This document shows, one piece after another, positions 45,680 through 57,019 of a stretch of 64,000 bases of DNA. Both the position numbers and the translations under genes were made by a program. Position 1 is the stretch's first letter, and every line of letters starts with the position of its first letter. The stretch is from Acanthosepion esculentum (lineage: Eukaryota; Mollusca; Cephalopoda; Sepiida; Sepiidae), in the NCBI GenBank assembly GCA_964036315.1, contig OZ038495.1:30639878-30703877 (forward strand), given 5' to 3'. Below the pieces are notes generated by a model that was not told the origin of the DNA, searched no databases, and saw only the letters and a program-made list of their open reading frames with translations.

Positions 45680-46040
45680 AGTGGAACGATTATATAGAAT
45701 CAATTGCTAGGTCCCCAGCTAGTAGATTTGATTCGCTATAACGTGTTAGACCACTTTCCTCTCCAGAATCTATCTTGCAAACATATAAGTCTACAGATCG
45801 TGCTTGCATCAAATATTACTGCCACATCTAGTCAGAAGCTTTTGACATATACCTACCGATTCTTGACAACACGTCCAAAGGTATTTGTAAATGTATCTGT
45901 TCTGACCTGGCATCTCGGCACCAGTCACTTTCCCACAGCCGTAACGTAGCTTCCCTCTGCGTTTGTAAGAAATAATTTGCATTGCAATTGATCTGATGAG
46001 CTCTCATATTTGTTACCTAGCCTTCATGAATGTAATCGCG
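45680..46040 (+). pseudogene. Decayed LINE C-terminal fragment
   Basis: Residual words TYTYRFLTTRPKVF, LTWHLGTSHFPTAVT and SDELSYLLPSLHECN in shifting frames fit the DLASRL..LSHRR.VASL ... SDELS.LVP.L.EF pattern of CR1/jockey-like LINEs. It is related to 35,100-35,665. Confidence 0.5.
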
Positions 46041-46180
46041 GTGTACTAGAGTAACAGGTAGGTTTCATAGATTCATTTCCGGAAATTTTACATAAAGCGA
46101 ATGATCTCTGCTAGTAATTTGTCCGCTCACATATCGGTTCTGTGGAAATCGCAACCGGTTTGTTGCTATCGTGTAAACAA

Positions 46181-46183
<3 letters not shown>

Positions 46184-46254
<71 letters not shown>

Positions 46255-46256
46255 GT
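46184..46256. repeat. (AT)n(GTAT)n microsatellite
   Basis: About 29 AT units then four gtat units. Confidence 0.95.
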
Positions 46257-46257
46257 A

Positions 46258-46412
46258 TATTCCAAAAATTGAATTTGTAGGTTTGATGAATTGGATCGTG
46301 ATTACGATTCCAATGCAAATAACCATGTACTATTGTGTTTGAGCCTTTTATATTATATTCTTACTCTGTCCTGGACATTGAGTTCTACATGGATTCTATC
46401 CTCTTGGGAATG
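46258..46412 (+). repeat. Dispersed repeat family B, copy 1
   Basis: Words tttgatgaattggatcgtga, ttacgattccaatg, ttactctgtcctggacattg and tctatcctcttgggaat occur in this order here and at 49,645 and 52,465. (TA)n flanks it on both sides. Confidence 0.8.
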
Positions 46413-46654
<242 letters not shown>

Positions 46655-46803
46655 ATTAAATTAAAAAATGCAGAAAACCTTAATTAATTAATTAATTTTA
46701 ATTAAATTAATTTTCGCTCTGGTTTCCATTGAGCTCTCTGGATTACATCATTTTTGGGATTAACCATACGGATTACCAAACTTTTCATTACTATGTCTAC
46801 ATC

Positions 46804-46839
46804 TATCTATCTATCTATATATATATATATATGTATATA

Positions 46840-46916
<77 letters not shown>
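46804..46916. repeat. (TATC)n(TA)n microsatellite
   Basis: Three or four TATC units, then about 50 TA units with two tatg interruptions. Confidence 0.95.
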
Positions 46917-46919
<3 letters not shown>

Positions 46920-48235
46920 AAGTATATCGCTGTGTCTCTGAAATCCGTTCTTTTATTTTTCTCTCTATTTATTTAAATCTCAGTAACTACCTTGCGTCTT
47001 ATGTTTCAGCATAATATTTTAAATTGTACATCGTAATTTAATTTTTGTAAAATTTTAAATTATAAATTAATGTAGATAAAGCAACATTATGCATATTATA
47101 TATATTTTGTATCCGCACTTGCATGACTTTAGTATAAAATTAGTATAACAGTTTTAATTGTGAATGCAATAGCTACATTAAATTCTCTCTTAATATGTTA
47201 GAAATATTCCCACTCATTAAGCAGACACCATATTGTTTACAATTTGAAATGGTGATATTTGAAAACATATATGAAATTACAAATAGAAAATTCAGAAAAC
47301 TACTATCATTCATTTAATAAATTCCTTTCTTCTTTGAGTGTAATCTCTAATAGACTATTTCGAGGAATCGTCTATGTTTAATGTTAGACGTCGAATGTTA
47401 ACGGTATTAATATAAGAAGAATTGTTAATGACAACTGGAGATGGCACTCTTAATATGTATTCTAATAATACAGGAATATCGACGTCTTCTTAAAGCTGAC
47501 ACCTCGGCTCATTATTAGAGAATTCCTAAATGTTATTAGCCAGACAGCTTTTCAAGTGTTAATGTGATTACTCAATATACATGAATTAAGAAGTAGGTAA
47601 CTATTATACCTAACTACATATTTAAGTGAAGGACTTTTTAAATATGAAAACAAAATTAGTATATTTACCTTTGAATATTGCGTTATTAAAATTATGTACA
47701 TGGCGCGCGAGCTATCTGCGAATATACATGATGTTAGTCATTCAAATTTTAACTTTATCATTCCTCTATAACACGTATCGTTAACGTCAAAATGGCAGCT
47801 TCTAATCTGACACAGGAAATGAAAAACCGTGCAAGCCGAACTGCCCACGTCCGACTCAGAAATAGTCACCTTCAAGAATTGGCCAAGTCCATTACGTTCA
47901 AGATCAGGGAGGATTTGTAATCATTTTTCTTAATTCTTTCTTTTTTTGATGATGGAGTCTCGTTCGTTGAGAAACATAGGCGCTCAAATGTCATAATTAT
48001 GACCGATTTTGTCCAGCAGATTCGCGATAACATTAATTACGACACGAGCATATCCCTGAATGATATCTCCGAGCAGATCATGGTCCAGCGTACACTGACA
48101 GGCATGTGGTGCACAAGTCATGCGTGAAGACAACATTGTAATTCATATCTAGCAATTCCCAGAAGAAATTCACAATCCGATAGACGTGTTTGCTGAACAA
48201 ACATGAGCAATCTGAGGAGAGCAATTGCTCTGATT
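46920..48235. other. No recognised feature
   Basis: AT-rich to 47,770. At 47,792-47,920 a plus-strand frame reads MAASNLTQEMKNRASRTAHV and stops after KFREDL-like residues; a following piece reads TDFVQQIRDNINYDTSISLN. It could be a decayed transposase N-terminus but I cannot place it. Confidence 0.35.
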
Positions 48236-48241
48236 TTACCA

Positions 48242-48590
48242 CGATATAACTTGTAATCCTTACAGTGATACGAATGAACTAAAGGGAACAACGCGATATA
48301 ACTTCTAATACTTACAGTGATACGAATGAACTAAAGCGCACAACACGATATAACTTGTAATCCTTACAGTGATACGAATGAACTAAAGCGAACAGCACAA
48401 TATAACCTGTATGCCTTACAGTGATACGAATGAACTAAAGCGAACAACACGATATAACTTGTAATCCTTACAGTTATACGAATGAACTAAAGCGAACAAC
48501 ACGATATAACTTGTATGCCTTACAGTGATACGAATGAACTAAAGCGAACTACACCATATAAATTGTAAGCCTTACAGTTATACAAAAAGT
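48242..48590 (+). repeat. 52-bp minisatellite
   Basis: Nearly seven units of gatataacttgtaatcctta + cagtgatacgaatgaactaa + agcgaacaacac, highly similar to each other, the last one diverged. Confidence 0.95.
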
Positions 48591-48724
48591 GAGACACACC
48601 AAGTTCATGTCAATGTTAGTGGTCCTGAGGCATGTGCGACGTAGAGTCAAGACAATCAATCTCTGAACATCATGGGTAATTCTAACTTAGCCAGGAGTGG
48701 CCACTTGATAGAGGTTACGTTGAT

Positions 48725-49205
48725 ATTTAAGCTATTTACATTTTTCGGGCTCTTGTCCTCATATTTACTGTCATATTCACGACATTTCAGCCGTCGTACG
48801 CTCCCGCCTTCTTCAGCTGATATACGCTGAAATTTCGAACCGAAACTTTAATTTAGTCCACTGGGGAAGATTCTTCTCATATCACGTGTCATGACTTTTC
48901 TAGATATCCCAGTTTCAGTTATTTCCCTTCAGTAACTCAACTCTCTAATCGTTTGTTCACCTCTGCTGTAGCCAGGTATCGAACTCACAACTATTTAGAT
49001 CACTGTATTACTTCAACCAACTCTTTCTTTGCCCACTGGTCCATGTGTCCCTTGGGGACAATTCCAACGTATATCACGTGAAGAAGGAGCATACAATGAG
49101 CGAAATACCGTGGAATATGACAACAAAAACGAGTACAGCAGACCGAACAATGTAAATAATGTGAACAGTTACAATGAATCATCTCAGAAATATAGACAGA
49201 CGTTC
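48725..49205. mobile_element. S1 SINE inverted pair, locus 5, with target duplication
   Basis: The minus arm (48,725-49,055) includes the family words in reverse, through gtatcgaactcacaact (box B) to the head ccactggtccatgtgtccct. The plus arm (from about 49,060) keeps only the tail: attccaacgtatatcacgtg, aagaaggagcatacaatgag and catctcagaaatatagacag. The flanks show acgttgat at 48,717-48,724 and again at 49,206-49,213, extending imperfectly to ttaa. Confidence 0.85.
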
Positions 49206-49486
49206 ACGTTGATTTAAAGCCTTCGAGATTTTAATTATCTGAGGGACTGCATATGAGCTAAAATCAAGGACAACACCAAGCAATGTCCTCAAAATGGCAA
49301 ACATTAACCGAGTCAAATGTGAAAGGGAATGACTCTCTTCTAACACTGAAAGTACATCGAACCTGGCGCAATAATTGGGCCTAGATTTATATATAATAGT
49401 CATATTCTGATATTTTGATGTTGAATATTTTTCTGTTTGTTTATACTTTGTTTCCAGTTACATAAGCCACACAATATTTACATTTA

Positions 49487-49490
<4 letters not shown>

Positions 49491-49529
<39 letters not shown>

Positions 49530-49542
49530 GTGTGTGTGTGTG

Positions 49543-49623
<81 letters not shown>
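49491..49623. repeat. (TA)n(GT)n(TA)n microsatellite
   Basis: TA, about 10 GT units at 49,531-49,551, then TA again. Confidence 0.95.
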
Positions 49624-49626
<3 letters not shown>

Positions 49627-49644
49627 ATATAAAAAGGAAAAAAA

Positions 49645-49791
49645 TGAATTTGTATGTCTGATGAATCGGATCGTGATTACGATTCCAATGTGATAAATTA
49701 TAACCATGGAATATTAGTGTTTGAGCCTTTTATATTATATTCTTGCTCTGTCTTGGACATTGAGTTCTACCTGGATTCTATCCTCTTGGGA

Positions 49792-49795
<4 letters not shown>
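49645..49795 (+). repeat. Dispersed repeat family B, copy 2
   Basis: Same words as copy 1 (ctgatgaatcggatcgtgat, ttacgattccaatg, ggacattgagttctac, tctatcctcttgggaa). (TA)n lies on both sides. Confidence 0.85.
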
Positions 49796-49832
<37 letters not shown>

Positions 49833-49870
49833 TAGATAGATAGATAGATAGATATATATATATATATATA
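49796..49870. repeat. (TA)n(GATA)n(TA)n microsatellite
   Basis: TA, then about six GATA units, then TA. Confidence 0.95.
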
Positions 49871-49877
49871 CATATAT

Positions 49878-49975
49878 ATAAGTTACGAGCAGTTAAAATG
49901 TAATTGAGGTTATATTTATTCCGTTACGGTCGTAAAAAGACCCAATTCATCAGACCTTCAAACCCAAAATGAAAC
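49878..49975 (-). repeat. Dispersed repeat family B, inverted partial copy
   Basis: On the minus strand it reads ggtctgatgaattgggtctt, tttacgaccgtaacggaata, closely matching family B at 52,470. With the plus copy at 49,645 it forms an inverted pair around the microsatellite. Confidence 0.7.
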
Positions 49976-50013
<38 letters not shown>

Positions 50014-50150
50014 ATTAAATTAATGAAAAAGTGTATAGATTCGTAGAATGTATGCATTAAGACAATCTGCATAAACCATATGAATCATACGCATATTTAT
50101 ATTTTATCTGCCTATATTTAAAATGCTATGTTTTTCTTTTCTCTTTTCAG

Positions 50151-50396
50151 GTAAGTCCTTATTTTCAGGCAATATGGAAAAGAATCTACCAGGTAGGATG
50201 CTGTCCTTTATTACGGTCACGTTTCACATGTCGCCGAGCACCGAGCTTTACTTTGACAAAAAACATTGTGCTGTTAGTTATTTGTGATGTTCATTCTTGG
50301 CTTTCGATGGAGAATGTGCTATTCACCATTGCTCGGCAATTAGTTGCTGCTTCTCACATCACAGTGCATGATATGTTAGAAAGCATCGAAGCATAG
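50151..50396 (+). CDS. Possible terminal coding exon (no start codon of its own)
   Basis: A strong splice acceptor (tttttcttttctcttttcag ending at 50,150) is followed by an open frame of 81 codons beginning VSPYFQAIWKRIYQ, passing through TLTKNIVLLVICDVHSW and ARQLVAASHITVHD, and stopping with TAG at 50,394-50,396. AATAAA lies at 50,416-50,421. The frame has more G+C than its surroundings and no repeat character. The acceptor is followed by gtaagt, a perfect donor, and a second acceptor (ttattttcag) ends at 50,168, so a zero-length recursive splice site or a 24-base micro-exon (50,169-50,192, followed by gtagga) are alternatives. I do not recognise the peptide. It may equally be chance. Confidence 0.25.
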   Translation, partial: VSPYFQAIWKRIYQVGCCPLLRSRFTCRRAPSFTLTKNIVLLVICDVHSWLSMENVLFTIARQLVAASHITVHDMLESIEA

Positions 50397-50780
50397 ATAC
50401 AACAATGGACAACAAAATAAACTTTCTCTGATCCCCCACACAAATGACGCTCTACCAGACAAAGTCTAGTATGCCTTTTCCGAATCGACATTTTAAGCGT
50501 TTCAAATACGCAAATAGGATATGTGTGTTAAAGGACATTATTATACGAGAGATTGCTAAAAATTATTCGATTCGATCGTCTTCTTAAAACTATCACAGAA
50601 TAAAACTATCACAGGATTTCTCGTGAAAGCTTTTGGTCGAGTCCAGTAGTTTTCTTCTTTCTTTCATCTGAATACTACACTAGTACCGTATATACTATAA
50701 CTGTATTTAAGACAAACATCATATTAGTCAATAATATATATATGCTATATAGGGTATTTAAGGTGATGATTTAACACCAG

Positions 50781-50782
<2 letters not shown>

Positions 50783-50844
<62 letters not shown>
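50783..50844. repeat. (TA)n microsatellite
   Basis: About 31 TA units. Confidence 0.95.
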
Positions 50845-50848
<4 letters not shown>

Positions 50849-50975
50849 TAAGGTGTGCTATATTTATGGGATAAAGTGCTCAGTATCAGAGATAGAGCGG
50901 GTGTGAATATATAAGTGAACATAGAAGTCAACACTTAGAGGCGACAGTCTGTTTCATGCTAGCTTAAGACTATAT
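50840..50975 (+). repeat. Dispersed repeat family C, copy 2, bounded by 13-bp inverted repeats
   Basis: atatagtcttaag (50,840-50,852) is mirrored exactly by cttaagactatat (50,963-50,975). The body includes gctatatttatgggataaag, tatcagagatagagcg and cttagaggcgacag. The other copies (50 and 53,825) share the body but have decayed ends. Confidence 0.75.
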
Positions 50976-50979
50976 TTCT

Positions 50980-51700
50980 TCATATTCAGCTCCTGATAAA
51001 CAGTAGAGCACATTCGCTACATTTATAGCATATATATTAAAATATTATAGTATATATATTAAAATATTTCTTTATCATACGAACATTACATCCCTATCTA
51101 AAAACAAAACGAAAATACATTTCTTTCAATTTTTGGAATGAGGCATTACCATTCTTTGCATTATTTACTCTCGGGCTATGGTGATCCAGTTTGTTATATG
51201 ATAACAGAAAGATGATTAGGATAATCCGAGAGTAACGGATCTAAATAACGGGAAAACGAGATAAGCCAATTCTTCCTCCAGATACGGAATCAGCGTTCTA
51301 GATTTTTCTAGTACAGTGTCATTTGATGGGATAACACAGTTTTTGTTGCTCAGTGTAAGACAAAGTCTCCCTTATCACGCGCATGGGCATAACGCAAATT
51401 TCTAAAAACGTAAAACTAATTCCGAGAACGGATTCAGAAAATGCTTAATAGATTTACCCTAGAAGATAGGCTTTCACCCAAGTAGCAATATGATCATTGG
51501 CCACTGTCATTCTACAAATCGCTGGTTAAGAATGGATTCTACAGAATGTTCTGATGTTTAGATATTTAGTCAGAATTTGGAAAATGGGTCGTGACAAGAA
51601 TTTTATCAAAAGCACCTCGTATGCATTTACATCTCTATCAGTATAATAATCCATATATACTTGCATATGGCTGTCACATTATCAATGTGTAGATATAGCA
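50980..51700. other. No feature seen
   Basis: AT-rich DNA. Confidence 0.45.
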
Positions 51701-51716
51701 CAGCCTTACCTACATA

Positions 51717-51738
51717 TCTATCTATCTATCTATCTATC

Positions 51739-51798
<60 letters not shown>
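51717..51798. repeat. (TATC)n(TA)n microsatellite
   Basis: Six TATC units then about 28 TA units. Confidence 0.95.
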
Positions 51799-51799
<1 letters not shown>

Positions 51800-51802
<3 letters not shown>

Positions 51803-52217
51803 TAGATATGTTTATTATGTAGCTGCTTAATGCATTTCAAGTCACATATTATTTATCTATTTATCATATCTATTCATATAACTATAGATTGATACCTGAG
51901 GATGATGAGTGTAGAGTGTAGAGGATAGATATTCATATTTATTGGATGTCATTTCATTTCATTCAAATTAACTGGGCGAAATATTAAAGAACGTTCACAT
52001 CAGTTCCTTGACATATTGAATAGCGAAAGAAATTTCATTAGTCAGTCTTCTTACCGGAATATATCAGAACAGATTTCTGTCATGATGCTAATACTTATTA
52101 TGCGTCTATGAGGAAAGACTCAAACATATGCACACATTCACAAACTCAGTTAGATACGTGTAAGTAAACATGGTCGCATTTGTCTCTACGACTCTCTCTC
52201 CCTGTCCCTTTTCTCTC

Positions 52218-52220
<3 letters not shown>
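51800..52220. other. No feature seen
   Basis: AT-rich DNA. Confidence 0.45.

Positions 52221-52222
<2 letters not shown>

Positions 52223-52288
<66 letters not shown>
52223..52288. repeat. (TA)n microsatellite
   Basis: About 33 TA units after a ctctctgt stretch. Confidence 0.95.
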
Positions 52289-52290
<2 letters not shown>

Positions 52291-52464
52291 CTCACTGAAA
52301 TTCCTTTTTAAATCTTCCCTCTGTTAAATTTTAGTGCCGCCTCCACCTAAAGTCCGCCCCGTCTCTCTCGTCTATTACCCCTCTATATAGATCACGGGTC
52401 CCCCACACTATCACATATACTCTCACCAATTTCTCCCGGAGTCGTTTTTCCGTTTTCATTTTGA

Positions 52465-52612
52465 ATCTGTAGGTCTGATGAATTGGGTCGTTTTTACGAT
52501 TCCAATGGAATAAATTATGACCATGGAATATTAGTGTTTAAGTCTTTTTATTATATCCTTACTCTGTCCTGGACATCGAGTTCTACCTGGATCATATCCT
52601 CTTGGAATTATT
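52465..52612 (+). repeat. Dispersed repeat family B, copy 3
   Basis: ggtctgatgaattgggtcgt, tttacgattccaatgg, ccatggaatattagtgttta, ctctgtcctggacatcgagt in family order, followed by a tatgtgta stretch and (TA)n. Confidence 0.85.
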
Positions 52613-52679
52613 TTTATACACATATGTGTATGTGCATATATAATTGCATGTGTATGTGTATATTCACCACTAATATTGT

Positions 52680-52680
<1 letters not shown>

Positions 52681-52748
<68 letters not shown>
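52681..52748. repeat. (TA)n microsatellite
   Basis: TA units with a short aataaata interruption near 52,713. Confidence 0.95.
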
Positions 52749-52750
<2 letters not shown>

Positions 52751-52752
52751 TA

Positions 52753-52766
52753 CAAGTTTTTCGTAA

Positions 52767-52824
<58 letters not shown>

Positions 52825-52838
52825 TTACGAAAAACTTG
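52753..52838. repeat. Inverted repeat with (TA)n core
   Basis: caagtttttcgtaact (52,753-52,768) is mirrored exactly by agttacgaaaaacttg (52,823-52,838), with about 52 bp of TA between. The right arm continues as gtaatccgtatgg, which is also found inverted at 46,764-46,782. Confidence 0.9.
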
Positions 52839-52869
52839 GTAATCCGTATGGGTAGTCTGATGATCCAAA

Positions 52870-53590
52870 GTACTAATCTAAAAATAATTACAAATTACAT
52901 TCATAAATTAGACTCAAACTGATAAAGATGTTACCTTAACAGTCGTTTACAATATTAAAAGATTACTATTAGAAAATTTTATATTTTAAATCTTAGTTTT
53001 TTTATTAAAGTGTTTTTAAATATAGTATTTAACTCATATTAAATCCCTAAATGATTTGTAAAGCAGTTAAATATTTAAATTGCTAACAAGCATTAAATTA
53101 ATTTCTTCATGGATTTTTTTAAACATTTAAATTACTATCAAACGTTAAACTTTTTTTTGTTACCTAAATTGCTAAAACTATAGAAGCCCTCTTCTTCCTC
53201 CGTAAACCCTAAATACATCTCCTTTTTCTTTACTTCCCCCTTTTTTCTCTTTTTCTTTTTCTTTTTCTCTTCTTCGCTTTCAACATATCATTTCCGTTGA
53301 ATTGACCGATTAAATAGGTCAATGTCTGATCCTTACGCCTCCTTCATCAATATTAAGTATGATACAAAGAAATATAAAAATACACCCTCTCTAAATTCGA
53401 CCATGTCTCTCACACCACTACTCCCTACCTTCTCTGTTAAATTACATAAACCTAATACTGCCCGTCAAAAGTGTAAATTTTCATTTCATTTTTCGTTTCA
53501 CCTTTGAAAGTGATGTCTGAGGATCCAGGGTATCTTAAAAGATCTCTCGTGAAGTAAACTATTACAGTGGAGTCTTAACCTGGTCTGTTT
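52870..53590. other. No recognised feature
   Basis: AT-rich, with a pyrimidine-rich stretch at 53,185-53,285 and a 61-codon frame at 53,322 of no known family. Confidence 0.4.
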
Positions 53591-53593
53591 TCC

Positions 53594-53598
<5 letters not shown>

Positions 53599-53651
<53 letters not shown>
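53599..53651. repeat. (TA)n microsatellite
   Basis: About 26 TA units. Confidence 0.95.
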
Positions 53652-53656
<5 letters not shown>

Positions 53657-53754
53657 CATTCCCAATACACAGAAACGAGTAAGTAAACATACTGTCATTT
53701 GTCTCTAGGACTCTCTTTTCTCTTCCTCTCCCTCATCTCTCTATGTCTCTGCCT

Positions 53755-53769
53755 CCGTATGTCTGTCTG

Positions 53770-53826
<57 letters not shown>
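53755..53826. repeat. (TC)n(TA)n microsatellite
   Basis: Tctg/tctc units to 53,803, then TA. Confidence 0.95.
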
Positions 53827-53827
53827 G

Positions 53828-53955
53828 CAGAAATATAGTTTTAAAGTGTACAATATTTATGTGATAAAGTGCACAATATCAGAGATAGAGCGTATGTAAA
53901 TACAAATATAAAAGTGAACAATGAAGTCCACACTCAGAGGCGACATGCTAGACGT
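53828..53955 (+). repeat. Dispersed repeat family C, copy 3
   Basis: tatttatgtgataaagtgca, atatcagagatagagcgtat, aagtgaaca and actcagaggcgaca match copy 2 in order. (TA)n precedes it. Confidence 0.8.
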
Positions 53956-54258
53956 AATCGGCAGGCCGTGCATATATATATATATATGCAACCTCTTAAA
54001 ATTAATCCGAACTACAAGATAATTGGCAAATGTTTGTTTAAAAAAAAAAAAAAAAAAAAAATTTTGACTAAAATATTGACCCTGAAGATGAACAATGATG
54101 TTCGAAACCGCTAGGTCATCGTATGGACAATACATATTTCGAAACAATTTTCAAATAAAAAGTCTCATTAGAGAATATGAGAAAATTCAAAAGAAAATAT
54201 GTAAGACTGTTGTCTTTAACATTCAACACTACATGTTTGAAAGAAAAGTTGCTGCCAA

Positions 54259-54262
<4 letters not shown>

Positions 54263-54349
<87 letters not shown>
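54263..54349. repeat. (CA)n(TA)n compound microsatellite
   Basis: About 19 CA units then about 25 TA units. Confidence 0.95.
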
Positions 54350-54351
<2 letters not shown>

Positions 54352-54665
54352 TTCTACTTCCTTCCCCATCCCTTTACATTACACCGAAGGACTTGCGTTT
54401 GTTATTTATTTTTGTAAATATCAATATAGCGTTCATTAGTTTCGAAAAAAGAAATAAAAGAAAGCGGTAAGTGGTCATTTGATAAAAATCCCCTGAGGAT
54501 ACCTTAAGGTTGTAACCAAGATGGTGGATTGAACTGACCTCTTGATTTTAAAGTTAAAAACTCTACATATTACTTTTACATTTATTTTATTTTTTTCACA
54601 CGTTTATTGTGTACTTTTCAATAATACTGTTTCCTGGTTTCTATTCAACTCTTTCCATTAACATT

Positions 54666-54666
<1 letters not shown>

Positions 54667-54747
<81 letters not shown>

Positions 54748-54775
54748 GTGTGAGTGTGTTTTTTGTGTGTGTGCG
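54667..54775. repeat. (TA)n then TG-rich microsatellite
   Basis: About 38 TA units followed by ttgtgtgtgagtgtg-type sequence. Confidence 0.95.
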
Positions 54776-54779
54776 TATT

Positions 54780-55385
54780 GGTCAAGTCTTGTCAGTTCTA
54801 TGTACGTGCAATTTAATATTTGGATGTGGATAAAAATACTCAATTTTGAAACATTTTTTAAATAAAATAAGCATAAAGAAAAAGGTATTTTTATTGATTT
54901 CTTCCTTCATGTTCAGAGCAATGACACAATACAAATTGGCTAAAAATAAGGAATAATTGCAAAAATTTTAAAGAAGTTAAAATAATGACAATCTTTAAGA
55001 TATGTTACAATCTGCATCACTTTAGTTTAAATTATTCTTATCGTTCTAAAATTTCTAAATTATAAGATTATCTTAAGGATTATCGTAAGGATTTGTACGT
55101 TACTAATTTGTATTGTTCTTAACTGAACTTAAGAAACATTTAAAATACATCAATTTACATCATTACCTTATGATGTAAATGGAAGTACTACAACATCTAC
55201 CAATATTCGATAAGAATATATATTATGCTGACTGTGTCGACAATTTTATCGTGCTCATGACAATGTTAAGTAAATTTTGATTTTTAACGAGCTAGGAGGT
55301 GAACAAGTAATTAATATTTCAAACAAGGCAGAATACTCTGTCGTTAGATAAATAGCTAGCACTCACTGTCTGACATGCGTATTCC
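54780..55385. other. No feature seen
   Basis: AT-rich DNA. Confidence 0.45.
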
Positions 55386-55389
55386 GGAC

Positions 55390-55520
55390 AACGAAATCTA
55401 TCAGGTATTTTAACTATCTGGGCTGTGTTGTGATAAAAGACGGATAATGTGACAAAGAATTCAGATGCACATAAGAATAACGAAAGATGTGGGTTTTTGA
55501 AAATCTTTGTAAATAGTCAG
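55390..55520 (+). pseudogene. Small LINE scrap (RTE-like)
   Basis: The plus strand reads IRYFNYLGCVVIKDG, a stop, then CDKEFRCT, close to the RTE-type segment FKYLG.IIT.DG.CDKEIR.RI. Nothing else of the element is clear nearby. A 75-codon frame at 55,659 is unrecognised. Confidence 0.45.
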
Positions 55521-55524
55521 GAAA

Positions 55525-56095
55525 GAGGGCCTAGGGAATTTTACATTCAGAGGAGGAAACATCGACTTAGCTAGTGACTGAGGCTGTTTGATTCTCTCTG
55601 TTATGGTGAAAGATCTATAGATAATAGACTCTCCCATCTATTATAAGTAGGAGTCAGTGTGAGTCGAATACGAAAAGTAGTCAGCTACCACAACTCGATC
55701 ACTCTGCGTAATACTGATTATTACAAGTTCCTAACGTTTTGTACGTTGAACCTATTTAGGACGAAATTAGTCCAAATACAGTTTCCACTGAGGAAGGTAA
55801 CTCTACAACACTCTCACAGATCAAGACTAAAACAGGATTATAGAGGAATAACAATTGAAAAATATCCATGGAAATATAATGCTTGACTGCTATGTTCGGA
55901 AAATAATTACCAAATTTAGAATCAACTTTTATTCCAGAATGAATCTAATTAAACAATTTTAAAATCTGACAAAATAGAAGCTTGGAAAATCTATACATCA
56001 AGTTACGAGGTTATTTATGCTTGTTCTATAAAACTCTAAAGTTTCGTATGCCAATAAAATTTTGAACCCAATTTCTGCATCTTTTTTGCAATTTT
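55525..56095. other. No recognised feature
   Basis: AT-rich to mixed DNA without motif. Confidence 0.4.
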
Positions 56096-56096
56096 T

Positions 56097-56410
56097 TTTT
56101 CTTAAGCGTTTCACCCCAAGCAAGGCGGTAAGCAACTAGCACGCAAGGGGTTACAGAGAATTGGAGCTAGAGCAAAGAGGAGTGATAAAGGAAAGGATGA
56201 AGAGAAGGATAGGGTATACATCAGGGCATCTGGAGACGTCGATTGACATTACATTTGTAAAGTTGGAGATTATAGCTATCAGGGAAACAGGAAGAGGGGG
56301 GGAGTTCCACAGGCGAGAGGTGCGAGACATGAAGCTATTGGAGTAGAAGAGACATCTACATTTAAAAATTTCGACAGTGAAAGGGTGTGAGCGAGATGCC
56401 AGCCTAGCAG
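56097..56410 (-). pseudogene. LINE 3' end (reverse transcriptase C-terminus), copy 3
   Basis: The shortest of three copies. The minus strand keeps LASRSHPFTVE-type residues, TSRLWNSLP-type residues near 56,310 and the 3' end gcgtgctagttgcttaccgc ... gtgaaacgcttaagaaaaaa. It is closely similar to 12,583-12,910 and to the 3' part of 31,640-32,330. Confidence 0.75.
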
Positions 56411-56684
56411 ATCTTAAAATGTGAGAATATGCTTGAAAGAGTATAACTCAGAAGGCGATATATCAGGGTGGATGATATCGTGAATGAGGCAAAGTCTTAT
56501 CTCCATGAGATTCTACTGTATCATCTTGGCAAGATGTGAAGGAGCATTATCATCAAGTAGAACAGGACCTCGTCAATTAACCAGTATCTGTCACATTTTG
56601 CTTAACTGAATGTGCATTTAATCCAGTCCGTTTTTGTAAACATCCTTAGTGCTGTTCAAAAAGCTGTAAACGGGTACATAAGGA

Positions 56685-57003
56685 CGCATGGCAGAGTGGA
56701 TAAAAGCGTTTGTTAGATCCAGTGGCAGGACCCAAAGAGTTGTGTGTTCAATACCTGGTTAAGGCAGTGGAGAACTTGTAGAGGTGAATTTACAGGAGAT
56801 AGCTGATAACTGACATCCATTAGACATGACAAGTGGAACTAAAACAGTCTACCCCAGCGGGCGAAATAAAGGGTTCAGTTCGATATTCTAACCACCTGAA
56901 GTAGGCCGGAGCGTACAACGGCCGAAACGTTGTGATATATATGGCAACAAAGATTAATGTAAATAGTGTACATAATACATCATCTCAGAGATATAGACAG
57001 ATA
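56685..57003 (+). mobile_element. S1 SINE, single plus copy, locus 6
   Basis: The only S1 locus without a minus partner. Head aaggacgcatggcagagtgg with box A, ataaaagcgtttgttagatc, box B gtgtgttcaatacc, then ggagatagctgataactgac, gcgggcgaaataaagggttc, acaacggccgaaacgttgtg and catctcagagatatagacag. It is close to a full-length reference for the family at about 320 bp. Confidence 0.9.
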
Positions 57004-57019
57004 TCCACTTTTTTCATTA

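Noticed and set aside
48242..48590. CRISPR array
   Set aside because: Whole 52-bp units are repeated; there are no unique spacers.
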